NCBI RefSeq assembly: GCF_015709455.1
Contig: NZ_JADNQW010000008.1
Coordinates: 18,485 to 82,484 of the forward strand
Reading direction: 5' to 3'
From: Methylosinus sp. H3A
GTDB lineage: Bacteria > Pseudomonadota > Alphaproteobacteria > Rhizobiales > Beijerinckiaceae
DNA: 64,000 nucleotides
Shown: piece by piece, positions 1 through 9,676 of the stretch
Layout of the letters: each line of letters opens with the position of its first letter
Position numbering within the stretch: position 1 is the first letter of the stretch
Position numbers and translations under genes: made by a program
Notes under the pieces: generated by a model
What the model was told of the DNA's origin: nothing
Database searches by the model: none
The model's input: the letters and a program-made list of their open reading frames with translations, nothing else

Positions 1-325
1 TCGGCAGATTGCCGAGCTCGGCTTGCAGAGGAGACGGAAACAACGCGGGCGCCGCCGATGATGCTGTGGCCGCGAAAGGCGATGATGCGCGGTTCTGCGC
101 TGGCGTTATCACGGCGCGCGTTCGCTTTCGCCCGACGCGTGCGGCGGCCGCGCTTTGCCGAACGATCGCTCGCGGCCTCTCTTTGGGCGCGTCGACGGTG
201 ACAGCAGGCAATGGCGTGACGCCCGACTCCGCATGCGCAGGAGGGCCATCGGCGCCGAGAAGCAGAAGCGCGGCGGCGCTCAGCAATCTGCTCCCATCGA
301 TGCGGCTATCTGACCGCGTTTTCAC
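1..325 (-). CDS. 5' part of an exported protein, probably TonB-dependent receptor (partial)
   Basis: An open frame runs from a GTG at 325 to the left edge on the minus strand without a stop (108 codons). It begins with a charged N-terminus followed by a hydrophobic stretch and an AHA cleavage-like site, so it looks like a Sec signal peptide. The mature part starts LPAVTVDAPKERPRA and continues into an Arg/Ala-rich linker. That pattern is common just before the plug domain of alphaproteobacterial TonB-dependent receptors. The plug itself lies outside the window, so the family call is an inference. No strong Shine-Dalgarno sequence precedes the GTG. Confidence 0.5.
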   Translation of the reverse strand, partial: MKTRSDSRIDGSRLLSAAALLLLGADGPPAHAESGVTPLPAVTVDAPKERPRAIVRQSAAAARVGRKRTRAVITPAQNRASSPFAATASSAAPALFPSPLQAELGNLP

Positions 326-793
326 TTGAGACGGACTTGATATCTGGGGCCGACGAGGGCTGCGCATTTCTATATATACCTTCATTTCTCATATATCATT
401 GCTATATTTATAGTATGAACTACAACATTGAAGGTCAATTGCGGCCGCGCTCAGGTTGAAACATTTACAAATTGCAGATTCATTATCTAATATAAATAGA
501 TACACCGCGCTTGCCGCCAAATGTGGAATTGTTTTACTTGTAAACAAGCGCGATTGTCGCGCTCGGCCCGCGTCTCCGATGAGTCTCGCCAGCGCCTCGC
601 GTGGCAGCGGATCGCGCACGGTGAAAACCGCGGCCTCGATGTGGCTCATCGGGTTCTGGTGCAAGCGGCCCGCGAGAGGCATAATCGCATGGGCGAGGCA
701 CGACGGCGCTGGGGCAAAGGACGATGCTGAACGTAGACGATCTTTTCAATGGCCGACCGAGAGTGAAACAGAGCCCGTAAAATTTGTAAATTT
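326..793. other. Gene-poor stretch with an IS-end remnant
   Basis: No convincing gene is seen. Positions about 360-540 are clearly AT-richer than the surroundings. The right part (about 540-775) is GC-rich, has only overlapping short frames, and ends in a 20-bp sequence identical to the end of the ISL3-type remnant at 40441. It is probably decayed mobile DNA. Confidence 0.5.
756..775 (-). repeat. ISL3-type terminal repeat, inverted copy of 40441-40460
   Basis: The minus strand of this segment reads ggctctgtttcactctcggt, exactly the 20 bases at 40441-40460 where an ISL3-family transposase remnant ends. A 20/20 match at an IS end is unlikely by chance and marks a second scar of the same element. 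Confidence 0.6.
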
Positions 794-2008
794 CTAGAGC
801 CCCCTTCGCTGTCGTCGTACGCGCATAGCGCGCCGAGCGCGCTTTTTTTGAAGCCAGCGAATGACCCCCGTGACGAAAACGAGCGGCCAGCTCAGGCCGA
901 AGAGAAAGACAGCGATGCGGCCCGGCCAGCCGTAGACATAACCAGAATGCAGCGGCCATTGCCATTGAATGAATCCATCGCCGTCGCCTGCGAGCGGGTC
1001 GCTCACATGCAGCACGCCGCCGGTAAACCGATCGACATAGATCGTCCGGCGGCCTTCGACGCCCCAGCCGATCGGAAACAATTGATTGAAGACAGAACGG
1101 CCGCTACGGTGGTCGACGCTGAACGACTCCGTTCGGCCGTCGGGAAACTTCTCCGCGGCGACGGCGAAGGCTTCGTCGAGCGTCACTCGCCGATCGCCCT
1201 CCGGCGAGGACGGCAGTTGCTCCACCTTGGTGAGCGGCGAAAACAGCTCGACGATCGCGTTGAACTGTTTCGGCAAGTTGAAATAGACGCCCGAGACGAT
1301 CACGGCCAAGGCGACCGGTAGGAGGAATATCCCGGCGAGCCGATGAATGTCGTAGTTCAACCGCTCCTGCTTCGCGGGCCATTTCACAGAGAAGGCGTTG
1401 CGCCATCGGCCGTTGCGCGGCCACCACAATACGGCGCCGGTCACTGTCGAGATCAGCGCGAGAATCGCGATAACGCCCGCGATCGTCGCCCCCGTATCGC
1501 GGAGCAGCAGCGAGTAATGGAGCTTGAACAAAAAGCCGGTCAGGCTGTTCGTAAAAGGATTGCGGCCAGAATAATGCAGCCGCGTTCCCGTGACCTTCGC
1601 CCTATAGGGATCGACGAAGACGTTCAGCACATCGGGCGGCGAGTCGTCCGTCCGCTCGACGACATAGAAGAACCAGAATGCTTTGCGCGCGTGATTTGGA
1701 TAGTAGACGAAGCTCGCAGTCGGCTCTCTGGAAATTGCCTTGCGCGCCGCCGCGGCGATCTCCTCCAGCGGTCGTCGAGCGGCTAGTCCTTCCGGCGGGG
1801 CCTCCACGATCAGAAGCGCCGGATTCAGCCATTCGTCGATCTCGTGGAAAAACACCAGCGCCGAGCCGGTGAGTCCGATAGCCGACAGGAACAGCCCCAG
1901 AGCGAGGCCCAGCCAAAGATGGGTCTTCAGCCAGACCTCGCGCCAACTCCGAAAAGCTATCCGCCCGGATGCAAGAAGCTGCCGTCGACGAAGTTCGATT
2001 CCGCTCAT
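794..2008 (-). CDS. PepSY-associated TM helix protein
   Basis: This is a 404-residue inner-membrane protein of the PepSY/PiuB type. Hydrophobic helices lie near residues 25-45 (LWLGLALGLFLSAIGLTGSA), 165-190, 225-245 and 345-365. Periplasmic PepSY-like segments lie between them, including a second half starting near DEAFAVAAEKFPDG. Members often accompany TonB-dependent siderophore receptors and are thought to help release or reduce metal after uptake. ATG 2008 is preferred over upstream starts because GGGAGG lies just ahead of it. It follows the receptor at 2286-4499 on the same strand, so a shared metal-uptake role is inferred. Confidence 0.8.
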   Translation of the reverse strand: MSGIELRRRQLLASGRIAFRSWREVWLKTHLWLGLALGLFLSAIGLTGSALVFFHEIDEWLNPALLIVEAPPEGLAARRPLEEIAAAARKAISREPTASFVYYPNHARKAFWFFYVVERTDDSPPDVLNVFVDPYRAKVTGTRLHYSGRNPFTNSLTGFLFKLHYSLLLRDTGATIAGVIAILALISTVTGAVLWWPRNGRWRNAFSVKWPAKQERLNYDIHRLAGIFLLPVALAVIVSGVYFNLPKQFNAIVELFSPLTKVEQLPSSPEGDRRVTLDEAFAVAAEKFPDGRTESFSVDHRSGRSVFNQLFPIGWGVEGRRTIYVDRFTGGVLHVSDPLAGDGDGFIQWQWPLHSGYVYGWPGRIAVFLFGLSWPLVFVTGVIRWLQKKRARRAMRVRRQRRGL

Positions 2009-2285
2009 CGCGAAGCCTCCCTGGCAGAGTCGCATTTTGATCGACCCGACGAATGTTCCAATGAGCCTCATAGGCGAAACGAGATCTCCAAGTATCATTG
2101 ATACCGCCACGAAACGTATCGGCGAGTTTCATCATCCCGATAGCAATCCATGTGATTCTTTCATCACACGCCGGCATGAGAAGGTGTCGGCAGGCGCACT
2201 TCGCCAAAGCGCCCGCCGGCGATCTCGAAATTCGGCTCCGATTTTCACTGCGCCGCAGTCGCTCTCGGAGCGGGAAACCCTGCGG

Positions 2286-4499
2286 CTAGAACTCGGCGCG
2301 CAGCGACGCGAGGAACGCGCGAGGCGCTCCGGGAACGACGCTGAATCGATCGAACGACCCCTCGTAATAGGTCGTTCCGGCGAGGTTCTTCACATTGATC
2401 TGAAATGTCAGATCCGGCGACCAAGGCAATAGGGAAGCCTTGAACCTGTAGGACGCCATCGCATCGACACGTGCATACGCCGGAAGCTCGAAAGTGTTGG
2501 CGTCATCGCCAGGCCGTATGTCGACATAGACGACACCAGCGCCGAGCCCCAGCCCCTTCCACACGCCATCGGCCTCGTATTTCACCCAGAGATTGGCCGA
2601 ATTGCGCGGAACGGCGGCGAGACGCTTGCCGGTGAGGCCGCCCGTTCCGGATGCGTCCTCGTCGCTCGTGACGACGGCGTCGATATGGCTGTATGTGGCG
2701 ATGATGCTCCAATTCTCGTTGATGCGGCCGTTGAGGTCGAACTCGACGCCGCGACTGTTCGCCGCGCCGATCGGCCGTACGAATGGCGTCCCAGGCACGG
2801 GACGAGTAATGTTTTTCTTGGTGATGTCGAAATAGGCGAAAGTCGCGGTCAGCCGCCTATCTAGCAGCTCGGCTTTGACTCCTCCCTCGAATTGCGTCCC
2901 TACCTGCGGGGGAAGATGCGCGTTCTGCGAGCTTACGCCATTGCTGGAGCCGTAAGAGCGCGTGTAGTTTCCATAGACGGACAGCCAGGGAAACGGCTGC
3001 AGGACGACGCCAACTCTTGGGCTGTTCGCGCTGGTCGGCACGACCACGCGACCCATGTCCGTATAGGCTAGAGGCTCGCCGCCGAAGTTTCTCTTGACGC
3101 TCGATTCGGCCCAATCATGCCGGCCTCCGATGAGGAGATGCACGCGATCGTCCCAGAAGGAAATCTGATCCTGAGCGTATATTCCTCTCCATTTGTCCTT
3201 GTCGACAAATGAAAAATTGCTCGTGAGCTGGTCACTGCTCGGCGTGTAGACAGGAGCGTAGATGTTGATGGCGGAGATGTCATTGCAGCAGTGCCCGACC
3301 ATCTTCCCTTCGTAGTCGAAATAATCGAACCCCACGAGGGTCTGATGGGAGAAAATCCCTGTCTCGAATTTTCCTTTGAGATCGATATTCGTGGCGACTG
3401 CACGGCGATAGGAGACTGGATACGACGAATTCGGCCCTGGCACGAACCACACAGAGCGCAACATATTCCCGGTCGCCTCGTCGAGAGAATATCCGCCGGT
3501 AACCGCCTGGCGATAGTCGACATTGTTGTAGCTCAGGCGGTTGGTCAGACTCCAGCCGTCCGTAAATTCGTAGGTCCAATCATAGGCGAAGAGCACCCGC
3601 TCCTGACCGTCGCGATATTTGGTCGTGAGATTCGGATCCCCGAGATATCGGCTGATCGAGATATTGGCAGGCCGGCGCCCCACCGCCGGAATTCCCAAGT
3701 CGCCCAGATCGTCCACCCAGCTCGATTTCTGGAACTCGCCGTCGACATTCAACGTGAAACGTTCGGTGGGACGCCAACTGACCGTGGGCGCGATAAAAAA
3801 ACTCTCCGTATTGACGAAATCTCGGAAAGAATTCTTGTTGAGGTAGGAAAGGTTCACCCGATAGGCGAGCGTCTTGTCCTCCGTCAGCGGTCCCGTGGCG
3901 TCGAGCAGCGTCCGCGTGTGGCCGAACGAGCCCGCCTGCTCCTGAATGGAATAGTAGGGCGTCGATTGCGGGCGCTTCGGGACGAAATCGATGAGACCGC
4001 CGGGCTCCACACGACCGAACAGCATCGCGGCCGGGCCTTTCAACACCTCGATCGCCTGCAAATTCGCGGTTTCGAATCCACTGGTGTTCATCTGCCGAAG
4101 GCCGTTGCGATACAGGCTGCCGCCGGCCGGAAGGCCACGTATGTTGAACTGGTCGTAGTACTGCACGCCGATCGAAACGCTGCTGACATTCTCGAGCAAG
4201 GCGTCCTTGACGCTCACCACTTGGCGGTCGTCCATCGTCTCTCGCGGCACGACCTGCACCGCATATGGCGTCTTCAGGATCGGAATGTTCGTCTTCGAGG
4301 ATGTCGGCGCGCCGACCGAATTGTAGCCGGTCAGACGCCCGCCGAGTTCGGCCTGCTTGTCGGTCGCCTCCGCCCCCGCTCGGCCGGTCGCGGACCCGAT
4401 GTCGATGGTAGGAAGCGCCTCTTGCGCGAGCGCCGGATAGACCAGAGTGAAAGACAAGGCGCCTGCGGAAGCGCAGCGCGTCAGCATCGAATATTTCAT
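2286..4499 (-). CDS. TonB-dependent siderophore-type receptor without STN domain
   Basis: This outer-membrane receptor has 737 residues. A signal peptide ends near PALAQE. A plug domain follows (TPYAVQVVPRETMDDRQ, EVLKGPAAMLFGRVEPGG), then a 22-strand-type barrel ending in aromatic F (LASLRAEF). ATG 4499 is chosen because AGGAGA precedes it; the upstream in-frame ATG at 4574 has no such support. There is no N-terminal STN signalling domain, so it should transport without talking to an anti-sigma factor. Over its whole length it resembles the MbnT-like receptor at 15061-17613 (shared blocks SVKDA, NVSSV, VKAELLD RLTA and others). A methanobactin or similar metallophore is therefore a reasonable but unproven substrate. 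Confidence 0.88.
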   Translation of the reverse strand: MKYSMLTRCASAGALSFTLVYPALAQEALPTIDIGSATGRAGAEATDKQAELGGRLTGYNSVGAPTSSKTNIPILKTPYAVQVVPRETMDDRQVVSVKDALLENVSSVSIGVQYYDQFNIRGLPAGGSLYRNGLRQMNTSGFETANLQAIEVLKGPAAMLFGRVEPGGLIDFVPKRPQSTPYYSIQEQAGSFGHTRTLLDATGPLTEDKTLAYRVNLSYLNKNSFRDFVNTESFFIAPTVSWRPTERFTLNVDGEFQKSSWVDDLGDLGIPAVGRRPANISISRYLGDPNLTTKYRDGQERVLFAYDWTYEFTDGWSLTNRLSYNNVDYRQAVTGGYSLDEATGNMLRSVWFVPGPNSSYPVSYRRAVATNIDLKGKFETGIFSHQTLVGFDYFDYEGKMVGHCCNDISAINIYAPVYTPSSDQLTSNFSFVDKDKWRGIYAQDQISFWDDRVHLLIGGRHDWAESSVKRNFGGEPLAYTDMGRVVVPTSANSPRVGVVLQPFPWLSVYGNYTRSYGSSNGVSSQNAHLPPQVGTQFEGGVKAELLDRRLTATFAYFDITKKNITRPVPGTPFVRPIGAANSRGVEFDLNGRINENWSIIATYSHIDAVVTSDEDASGTGGLTGKRLAAVPRNSANLWVKYEADGVWKGLGLGAGVVYVDIRPGDDANTFELPAYARVDAMASYRFKASLLPWSPDLTFQINVKNLAGTTYYEGSFDRFSVVPGAPRAFLASLRAEF

Positions 4500-4578
4500 G
4501 AGATGTTCTCCTGAGACGGCGCAAAAGCCGCCCGCATCGAGGAAGCCTGGAAAGGCGCAGCCGCTCGGCCGCACGATG

Positions 4579-5013
4579 TCAGGAGAAGGCAGGCGGCGCG
4601 CGAGACGACCAGGAACTGGTCCAGCCGGTTATGATCGGGCGAGCCGCGCATAAAGAAAAGCAGGCCGTCGTGACGATTGCTCTTTGCGCCGGATGTCGCC
4701 GGTCGGACGGCGGAGCGGCGAGCACATCGACGACGCGATCACGCTGCGCGCAGAGAACGCAACACTGACCTTGGTCGCCCTCGTGGGACGGCTCGTGACG
4801 ATCCGAACTCGCCGTGCAGATCCGACCCCCCGACCCGAGAGCCGAGGAGGTCGATAGCCGGTCGCGAAATGGTCGATGATCAGCAGAGGATCCGATGGAG
4901 GCGACGCCCAGCAGAATGAGGACCAGACCCACGAGACATGCGATCACCCCACGGACGGCCGAGCGCCATTGCCCCTCGCCGCAGTTCAGCTCACGGTGTT
5001 TCATGCGCGTCAT
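4579..5013 (-). CDS. DUF2946-like cysteine-containing membrane protein
   Basis: This 144-residue protein has one N-terminal membrane helix (AVRGVIACLVGLVLILLGVA), a QCCVLC cysteine cluster near the middle and a C-terminus of the GWTSSWSSRAPPA type. This resembles the small DUF2946 family (CxxC plus terminal RAPP-like motif) often found beside TonB receptors and copper genes. It lies 79 bp upstream of the receptor on the same strand and probably shares its promoter. A second protein with the same layout (19766-20179) heads the mbn regulatory genes. The exact role is unknown; metal handling in the periplasm is an inference. Confidence 0.6.
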   Translation of the reverse strand: MTRMKHRELNCGEGQWRSAVRGVIACLVGLVLILLGVASIGSSADHRPFRDRLSTSSALGSGGRICTASSDRHEPSHEGDQGQCCVLCAQRDRVVDVLAAPPSDRRHPAQRAIVTTACFSLCAARPIITGWTSSWSSRAPPAFS

Positions 5014-5273
5014 TCCGACCGAAGGCGTCGATTACCGACATAGGATTTATGTCATACACAGGCGATCCATTTGTCTTTTCATGGCAATTCTAATCGGAAA
5101 AGCTCATGTGAGCCTCATCGCCCGAGAGAGCGAGATAAAAAAGAGCGGCGCGGCGTCGACCGCGAAAGCTCGTCCCGGCCTATTGCCAAGAACCCGCCTT
5201 TGGTTATGAATGGCCGAGCGACGGGTTTTCTGACAGGAGACGCCGAACGCAGGACCAACTGGGAGCGGCGCCC

Positions 5274-5963
5274 ATGCGGATTCTGTTGGTCGAGGATTAT
5301 GCGGAGCTCGCAGGCGAGATCGCCTGTCGAATCGAGCGGGCGGGCTTCGCCGTCGATCGGGTCGGCTCGATCGAAAGCGCGTCCGCGGCTCTCGACAACG
5401 GGGCCTATACTGTGACTCTGCTGGACCGCAGATTGCCGGACGGCGACGGACTCTCGCTGATTTCGCAGATCCGCAAGCGGCAGCCGACGAGCCGCATCCT
5501 CGTGCTGACCGCGCTCGATTCCGTCGACGACAAGATCGAAGGACTGGACGCAGGCGCCGATGATTATCTGACCAAGCCCTTCAACCTCGACGAGATGATG
5601 GCTCGCGTCCGCGCGAGCCTGCGACGGCGCGGAGGCGATCGAACGCCGCCGATCATCGTTGGAGCGCTCTCCTACGACCTCGACGCGCGGACGGTGTCGA
5701 TCGCCAATCGCCCCGTTTTGTTTCTCCGCCGAGAGTTAGCGCTCCTGGACGCTCTTTTGCGGCGCGCGAATTGTGTCGTTCCGAGAGAGAGGCTGTTGAC
5801 CGGTGTCTACGGATTCGACGCGGAGGTCAACGAGCATGCGCTGACCGCCCTAGTCTCGCGTGTTCGCGCCCGCCTCGCCGAGCTCGACTCCGGCGTCGAG
5901 ATTCACGCGGCTCGCGGCCTGGGCTACCTCATCGCCAAGTCGAAATCCCGACCGCCGAAATAG
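5274..5963 (+). CDS. OmpR-family response regulator
   Basis: This 229-residue regulator has a receiver domain (residues 1-115) with the acidic pair near ED8, phospho-acceptor Asp51 in LLDRRLPDGDG and Lys101 in LTKPF. A winged-helix DNA-binding domain follows at about 130-222, ending in the typical RGLGYLI. The histidine kinase gene follows after 2 bp, so they form an operon. It is divergent from the DUF2946/receptor/PepSY set, with 260 bp between them, which suggests control of those genes. The signal is not known; the family includes metal- and polymyxin-responsive members. Confidence 0.9.
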   Translation: MRILLVEDYAELAGEIACRIERAGFAVDRVGSIESASAALDNGAYTVTLLDRRLPDGDGLSLISQIRKRQPTSRILVLTALDSVDDKIEGLDAGADDYLTKPFNLDEMMARVRASLRRRGGDRTPPIIVGALSYDLDARTVSIANRPVLFLRRELALLDALLRRANCVVPRERLLTGVYGFDAEVNEHALTALVSRVRARLAELDSGVEIHAARGLGYLIAKSKSRPPK

Positions 5964-5965
5964 GC

Positions 5966-7354
5966 ATGGCGCGCTCCCTCGCCAATCGCGTTGTCGCCTA
6001 TCTGGTCGTTTCGCAATTCATCGCATTCGCGGCCGGCTGGCTCGTCACTCTCGTCCTCGGCTTCGCCGGCTTCGGAATCTTCGAAGGATTCGGCCGAACG
6101 GCCGATGAGCTCGCCTCCACGCGAATGATCGGGCTCGTCCTGGCGTCGCTGAAGCAGGACGACGACGGCGCTCTGCGCCTCCAGCCGATACGCGAGCTTC
6201 GCGCCGAGGCGCGCGACACGCCACGCCTGAAATTCGCGGTTTTCGACGCGGCTCGAAACGTGGCGGCGGCCGGCTCCTCTCCGGAATTGATCGCGGCGTT
6301 GACCGGCGCGATCAAAGTCAATCCGACGCATACCCACTTCATCCTTCCCGGCGATCCGATCGAGTCTCCGCAGGGGCTGGTCGAGCCCGTGCGCACACCG
6401 TTCGGTCGGCTGCACGTAGCGGTCTATGCGATGAAATTCGTCTCGGCGGACCTGCTCTACGCGATCTACGAGGATTTCCGGCATCTGGTCGGCTTTTTCG
6501 TCGTGACCGCCCTTATCTCGGCCGGCGCGGCGATGTTCGCCGTGCGCCGCGGGCTGACGCCACTGCGCGCGGTCGCCGACGAGGCGGCCCGCATCGACAT
6601 GAACGAGCTGCAACAGCGCCTGCCCGTGGGCAATGTTCCGGCGGAGGTCGCTCCGCTGGTTCACGGAATGAATGTCGCGCTGGAACGGCTCGCCGCGAGC
6701 GCGGTGCGGATCCGCCGTTACGCGGACGATGCGGCGCACGAGTTGCGCACGCCGATCGCGATTCTACGTGCGAGACTCGACAATTTGGAGGAGCTTCCGG
6801 TCAAGGGCGCCCTACTTCGAGACGCGAGCCGCTTGCAGGCGATCATCGAGCAGATGCTCGCGGCCGCGCGTTTGTCCGGGCGGCAGGACACGCTCGATCA
6901 GGAGATCGATCTCGTGAGCTCGGTCCGTGAAGTCGTTTCACTGCATTTACCGCTCGCCATCGAATGCGACCGGATGATCGAATTCGACGCGGCCGCGCCG
7001 GTCATTGTCGCGCGCGGCAATTTTCGGGCGGTCGAGGCAATCGTCGCGAACCTCATCGACAACGCCCTGCGAGCCGAGCCGCCGGGGGGGACTATCATCA
7101 TCCGCGTGGGGCCTGGCCCAGTCGTCTGCGTGATCGATCATGGCGAAGGCGTCGCCCGAGCCGAGCGCGAGATGATTTTCGAGCCATTCTGGCGCAGGAG
7201 CGAGGCGACGCCAGGTACCGGGCTAGGCCTCGCCATAGCAAAAGAACTCATGGAAAAGTTGCGGGGCTCCATCGCTATCGAGGAAACGCCGGGTGGCGGA
7301 GCAACTTTTGAATTGATTTTCTCAGAGGGTGAATCGGCGCGACCTTGTCAGTGA
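5966..7354 (+). CDS. Sensor histidine kinase
   Basis: This 462-residue membrane kinase has helices at about 10-35 and 173-193 flanking a periplasmic sensor of about 135 residues. A HAMP-like linker follows. The dimerisation helix carries His258 in AAHELRTPIAIL. The ATP-binding domain has N-box NLIDNALRAE, DHGEG and GTGLGLAI. Its start ATG 5966 lies just after the regulator stop. The reading frame ends exactly where the decayed IS3 element begins: the stop TGA is part of the sequence tgaaccgccccggg. The last few residues (SARPCQ) may therefore have been supplied by the insertion. Confidence 0.9.
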   Translation: MARSLANRVVAYLVVSQFIAFAAGWLVTLVLGFAGFGIFEGFGRTADELASTRMIGLVLASLKQDDDGALRLQPIRELRAEARDTPRLKFAVFDAARNVAAAGSSPELIAALTGAIKVNPTHTHFILPGDPIESPQGLVEPVRTPFGRLHVAVYAMKFVSADLLYAIYEDFRHLVGFFVVTALISAGAAMFAVRRGLTPLRAVADEAARIDMNELQQRLPVGNVPAEVAPLVHGMNVALERLAASAVRIRRYADDAAHELRTPIAILRARLDNLEELPVKGALLRDASRLQAIIEQMLAAARLSGRQDTLDQEIDLVSSVREVVSLHLPLAIECDRMIEFDAAAPVIVARGNFRAVEAIVANLIDNALRAEPPGGTIIIRVGPGPVVCVIDHGEGVARAEREMIFEPFWRRSEATPGTGLGLAIAKELMEKLRGSIAIEETPGGGATFELIFSEGESARPCQ

Positions 7355-7401
7355 ACCGCCCCGGGATTGCCGGAGGCCCGAACTCTTGAGAGGATGGGCC
7401 G

Positions 7402-7734
7402 ATGGATACGAAGAAGAAGACATCGAACAGATTTTCACCTGAGGTTCGAGAACGAGCGGTTCGGATGGTGCTGGAGCATCGAGGCGATCATGCGTCGCAA
7501 TGGGCGGCGATCGCCTCGATCGCGGCGAAGATCGGCTGCACGAGCGAGACGTTGCGGAACTGGGTTCGCCAGGCGGAGCGCGATTTGGGCGCCCGTCCGG
7601 GTGCGACGACGGATGAGCGCGCGAGGATCAAGGCGCTGGAGCGGGAGAACCGCGAGTTGCGTTAGGCCAATGAGATCCTGCGCAAGGCGTCGGCTTATTT
7701 TGCGGCGGCGGAGCTCGACCGCCGCTCGAAACCA
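7402..7734 (+). pseudogene. IS3 orfA (helix-turn-helix subunit) with in-frame stop
   Basis: The frame encodes an IS3-type OrfA with a helix-turn-helix ([20 protein letters not shown]) and a leucine-zipper start ([15 protein letters not shown]). A TAG at 7663-7665 replaces the expected Gln codon in the usual RELRQANEIL context. The original reading continues afterwards (ANEILRKASAYFAAAELDR). It is therefore a nonsense-mutated orfA. Confidence 0.75.
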
Positions 7735-8332
7735 TGATCGCCTTCATCGACGCTCATCGGGAGGCGCATGAGGTCGAGCCGATCTGCGAGCTTTTGCCGA
7801 TCGCCCGTCGACCTATCGGGCGCATGCGACGCGTCGGCACGACCCCGCGAAAGCGTCAGCCCGGGCGCGTCGGGATGTGACCGTTCGCAAGGAGATACGG
7901 CGCGTCTTCGACGAGAACTTCCAGGTTTACGGCGCACGCGAGGTGTGGCGGCAGATGAAGCGGGACGGAGAGAGCGTAGCGCGCTGCACGGTCGAACGGC
8001 TGATGCGGGGCATGGGCTTGCGCGGCGCCGTGCGCGGCAGGCCCGTGAAGACAACAGTGAGCGATCGCAAGACGCCCTGTCCGCTCGATAAGGTCGACCG
8101 GCAGTTCCAGGCGCCTCGGCCGAATACGCTGTGGCTGTCCGACGTCACCTATGTCGCCACTTGGCAGGGCTTCGTCTATGTCGCCTTCGTCATCGACGCC
8201 TTCGCTCGGCGGATCGTCGGTTGGCGCGCCTCGCGCACGGCGCATGCGGGCTTCGTGCATCATAGTGATCGCGGCGTTCAATACGTCTCTATAAAATACA
8301 CAGCGCGCCTCGCCGAGGCCGGCGTCGAGCCC
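7735..8332 (+). pseudogene. IS3 orfB (DDE integrase) remnant
   Basis: The frame starts MIAFIDAHREAHEVEPIC. It loses phase near 7805, where a one-base deletion is likely (expected STYRAHATRRHD), and resumes in another frame as VTVRKEIRRVFDENFQVYGAREVWRQM. The first catalytic Asp region (LWLSDVTYVATWQGF) is kept. About 20 residues before the second Asp (HHSDRGVQYVSI) are missing. Similarity stops after GVEPSVGS, so the final Glu region is gone and the gene cannot work. Confidence 0.75.
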
Positions 8333-8371
8333 TCGGTCGGCAGCGGAGCCCGTGCGACCTGGGACGCGGCG

Positions 8372-9676
8372 TCAGATCGCCGTCGATGTTTCGGGGCCGG
8401 ACCGCGGCCGCGCGGCCCGCGAGACGAGAGGCGCCTGCTTCCAGAAGCGCAATGCGCCGAGACCTTCCGGGACGATCAGCGACAAATAAGCGACGAGAGG
8501 CGAATCGATATAAAGTCCGAGCGCGACGAGAGGCAAGGCGACGAGCCAAAAGACCGAGCTATCCGTTCTCGCCACCGTCCCGAACGACCCTCGAGCCTGC
8601 AAGACGGCTCTGAGGATCGACGTCATGTAGCGCAGCGGTATCGACGCGGCCAAAATTTCGACCAAGGTCGTCCACCAAGGACCATGCTGACCATATAATC
8701 GCCCGAGTGCGTCGGTTCCGGCCATGAGCAAGATCGCGACGCCCACGGCGAAGGGAGCGCCTTGCAGCGAGATCGTTCTGATCGAATCTATGAGGCGTTC
8801 GTCGGTGAGCCCTGCGAGGCGAAACGCGAGAAAGCGCATCAACGTGACGAGCGGCGTGAAAACAATCAACATCAACGTCTGACCGGCAGCGAAGCAATTC
8901 AGCCGCCCGACGTCATAATTGCCGAGTCCGGGCGCCGCGAACATGGTGAGGCATGCGAGCATAGCGAGATGCATGGCGACGCCGCGCTCGGACTCCCAGA
9001 GCGCCGCATTGCCGAAGCGGCGCGCCCATGAAGCGCCGGGCAAGGTCAGCCAATCGACGCCATGCCGCAATAGAGCCCAAATTCCCCAGATCGACGAGCC
9101 GACGCAGATGACGGCCCCTATCTGGAAGCAGCTGGAAAACCCCAGCCCGAAAATCTCCATGGCCAAAAAATTGCCGATGGCCTTGGCGGCGAACTCCCAC
9201 AGCTTCCATTTCACGACTCCGGCGCCTTGGTCGAGCGCATGGAGCATGAAGGCCGAAGTGCTGCTGATGAAGCGGAACGGCGCGGCGAACGAATACCAGA
9301 GCACTCCGTCGCAGATCAATCCGGCGATCGCATCATCGCCGACGAGCAGCTTCGCCAATCGGGGATAAGTCGCCGCTCCGAACGCCGCGCAACACAGGCC
9401 CGCGAGCAGCGAGAGCCATAGGATCGCTCCAATGACGCGCGGACTCGCCCCGTTTCGCCGCGCCTCGCCGATCGCGGTCGAAGCGACGGCGCCCATCGCG
9501 CTCAGCAAGATCACATCGACGACGACCAAACGCGTCGTCATCGCATAGGCCCCCGGCGCGCCGCCGCCCAAATGGCCGACCATTATGACATCGGCTTGCT
9601 GTGCGAGCTGTCCCGCCACGATCACGAGGAGCAAAGGCCAATAGCCTCGCCAAAAGCCCTTGTCGTTCTCGATCAT
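8372..9676 (-). CDS. mbnM: MATE-family exporter MbnM, methanobactin export
   Basis: This 434-residue multi-drug/MATE-type transporter has about 12 predicted membrane helices. It begins MIENDKGFWRGYWPLLL and carries the MATE-like N-terminal pattern QLAQQADVIMVGHLGG. Its ATG overlaps the mbnC stop (ATGA), so the two are translationally coupled. Position after mbnA-mbnB-mbnC matches the known role of MbnM in exporting the mature apo-peptide. The decayed IS3 element abuts its stop codon, and nothing that looks like mbnP or mbnH follows. Confidence 0.9.
   Translation of the reverse strand: MIENDKGFWRGYWPLLLVIVAGQLAQQADVIMVGHLGGGAPGAYAMTTRLVVVDVILLSAMGAVASTAIGEARRNGASPRVIGAILWLSLLAGLCCAAFGAATYPRLAKLLVGDDAIAGLICDGVLWYSFAAPFRFISSTSAFMLHALDQGAGVVKWKLWEFAAKAIGNFLAMEIFGLGFSSCFQIGAVICVGSSIWGIWALLRHGVDWLTLPGASWARRFGNAALWESERGVAMHLAMLACLTMFAAPGLGNYDVGRLNCFAAGQTLMLIVFTPLVTLMRFLAFRLAGLTDERLIDSIRTISLQGAPFAVGVAILLMAGTDALGRLYGQHGPWWTTLVEILAASIPLRYMTSILRAVLQARGSFGTVARTDSSVFWLVALPLVALGLYIDSPLVAYLSLIVPEGLGALRFWKQAPLVSRAARPRSGPETSTAI

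Larger units (their letters stand above)
7349..8371 (+). mobile_element. Decayed IS3-family element
   Basis: This remnant carries both IS3-type reading frames but is broken four ways: a stop inside orfA, a frameshift early in orfB, an internal deletion in the catalytic domain and loss of the orfB 3' end. It fills the space between the histidine kinase stop and the mbnM stop. It ends abruptly, so the right terminus has been lost. The left boundary is placed at the point where the kinase frame ends and is approximate. Confidence 0.8.

Noticed and set aside
389..965. Several overlapping frames in the left gap
   Set aside because: They overlap each other on both strands and span an IS-end scar; none has a domain or ribosome-binding site.
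3291..4514. 407-codon plus-strand frame opposite the TonB receptor
   Set aside because: It is His/Arg/Glu-rich with no known domain and mirrors the receptor gene; it arises from GC-rich codon bias.
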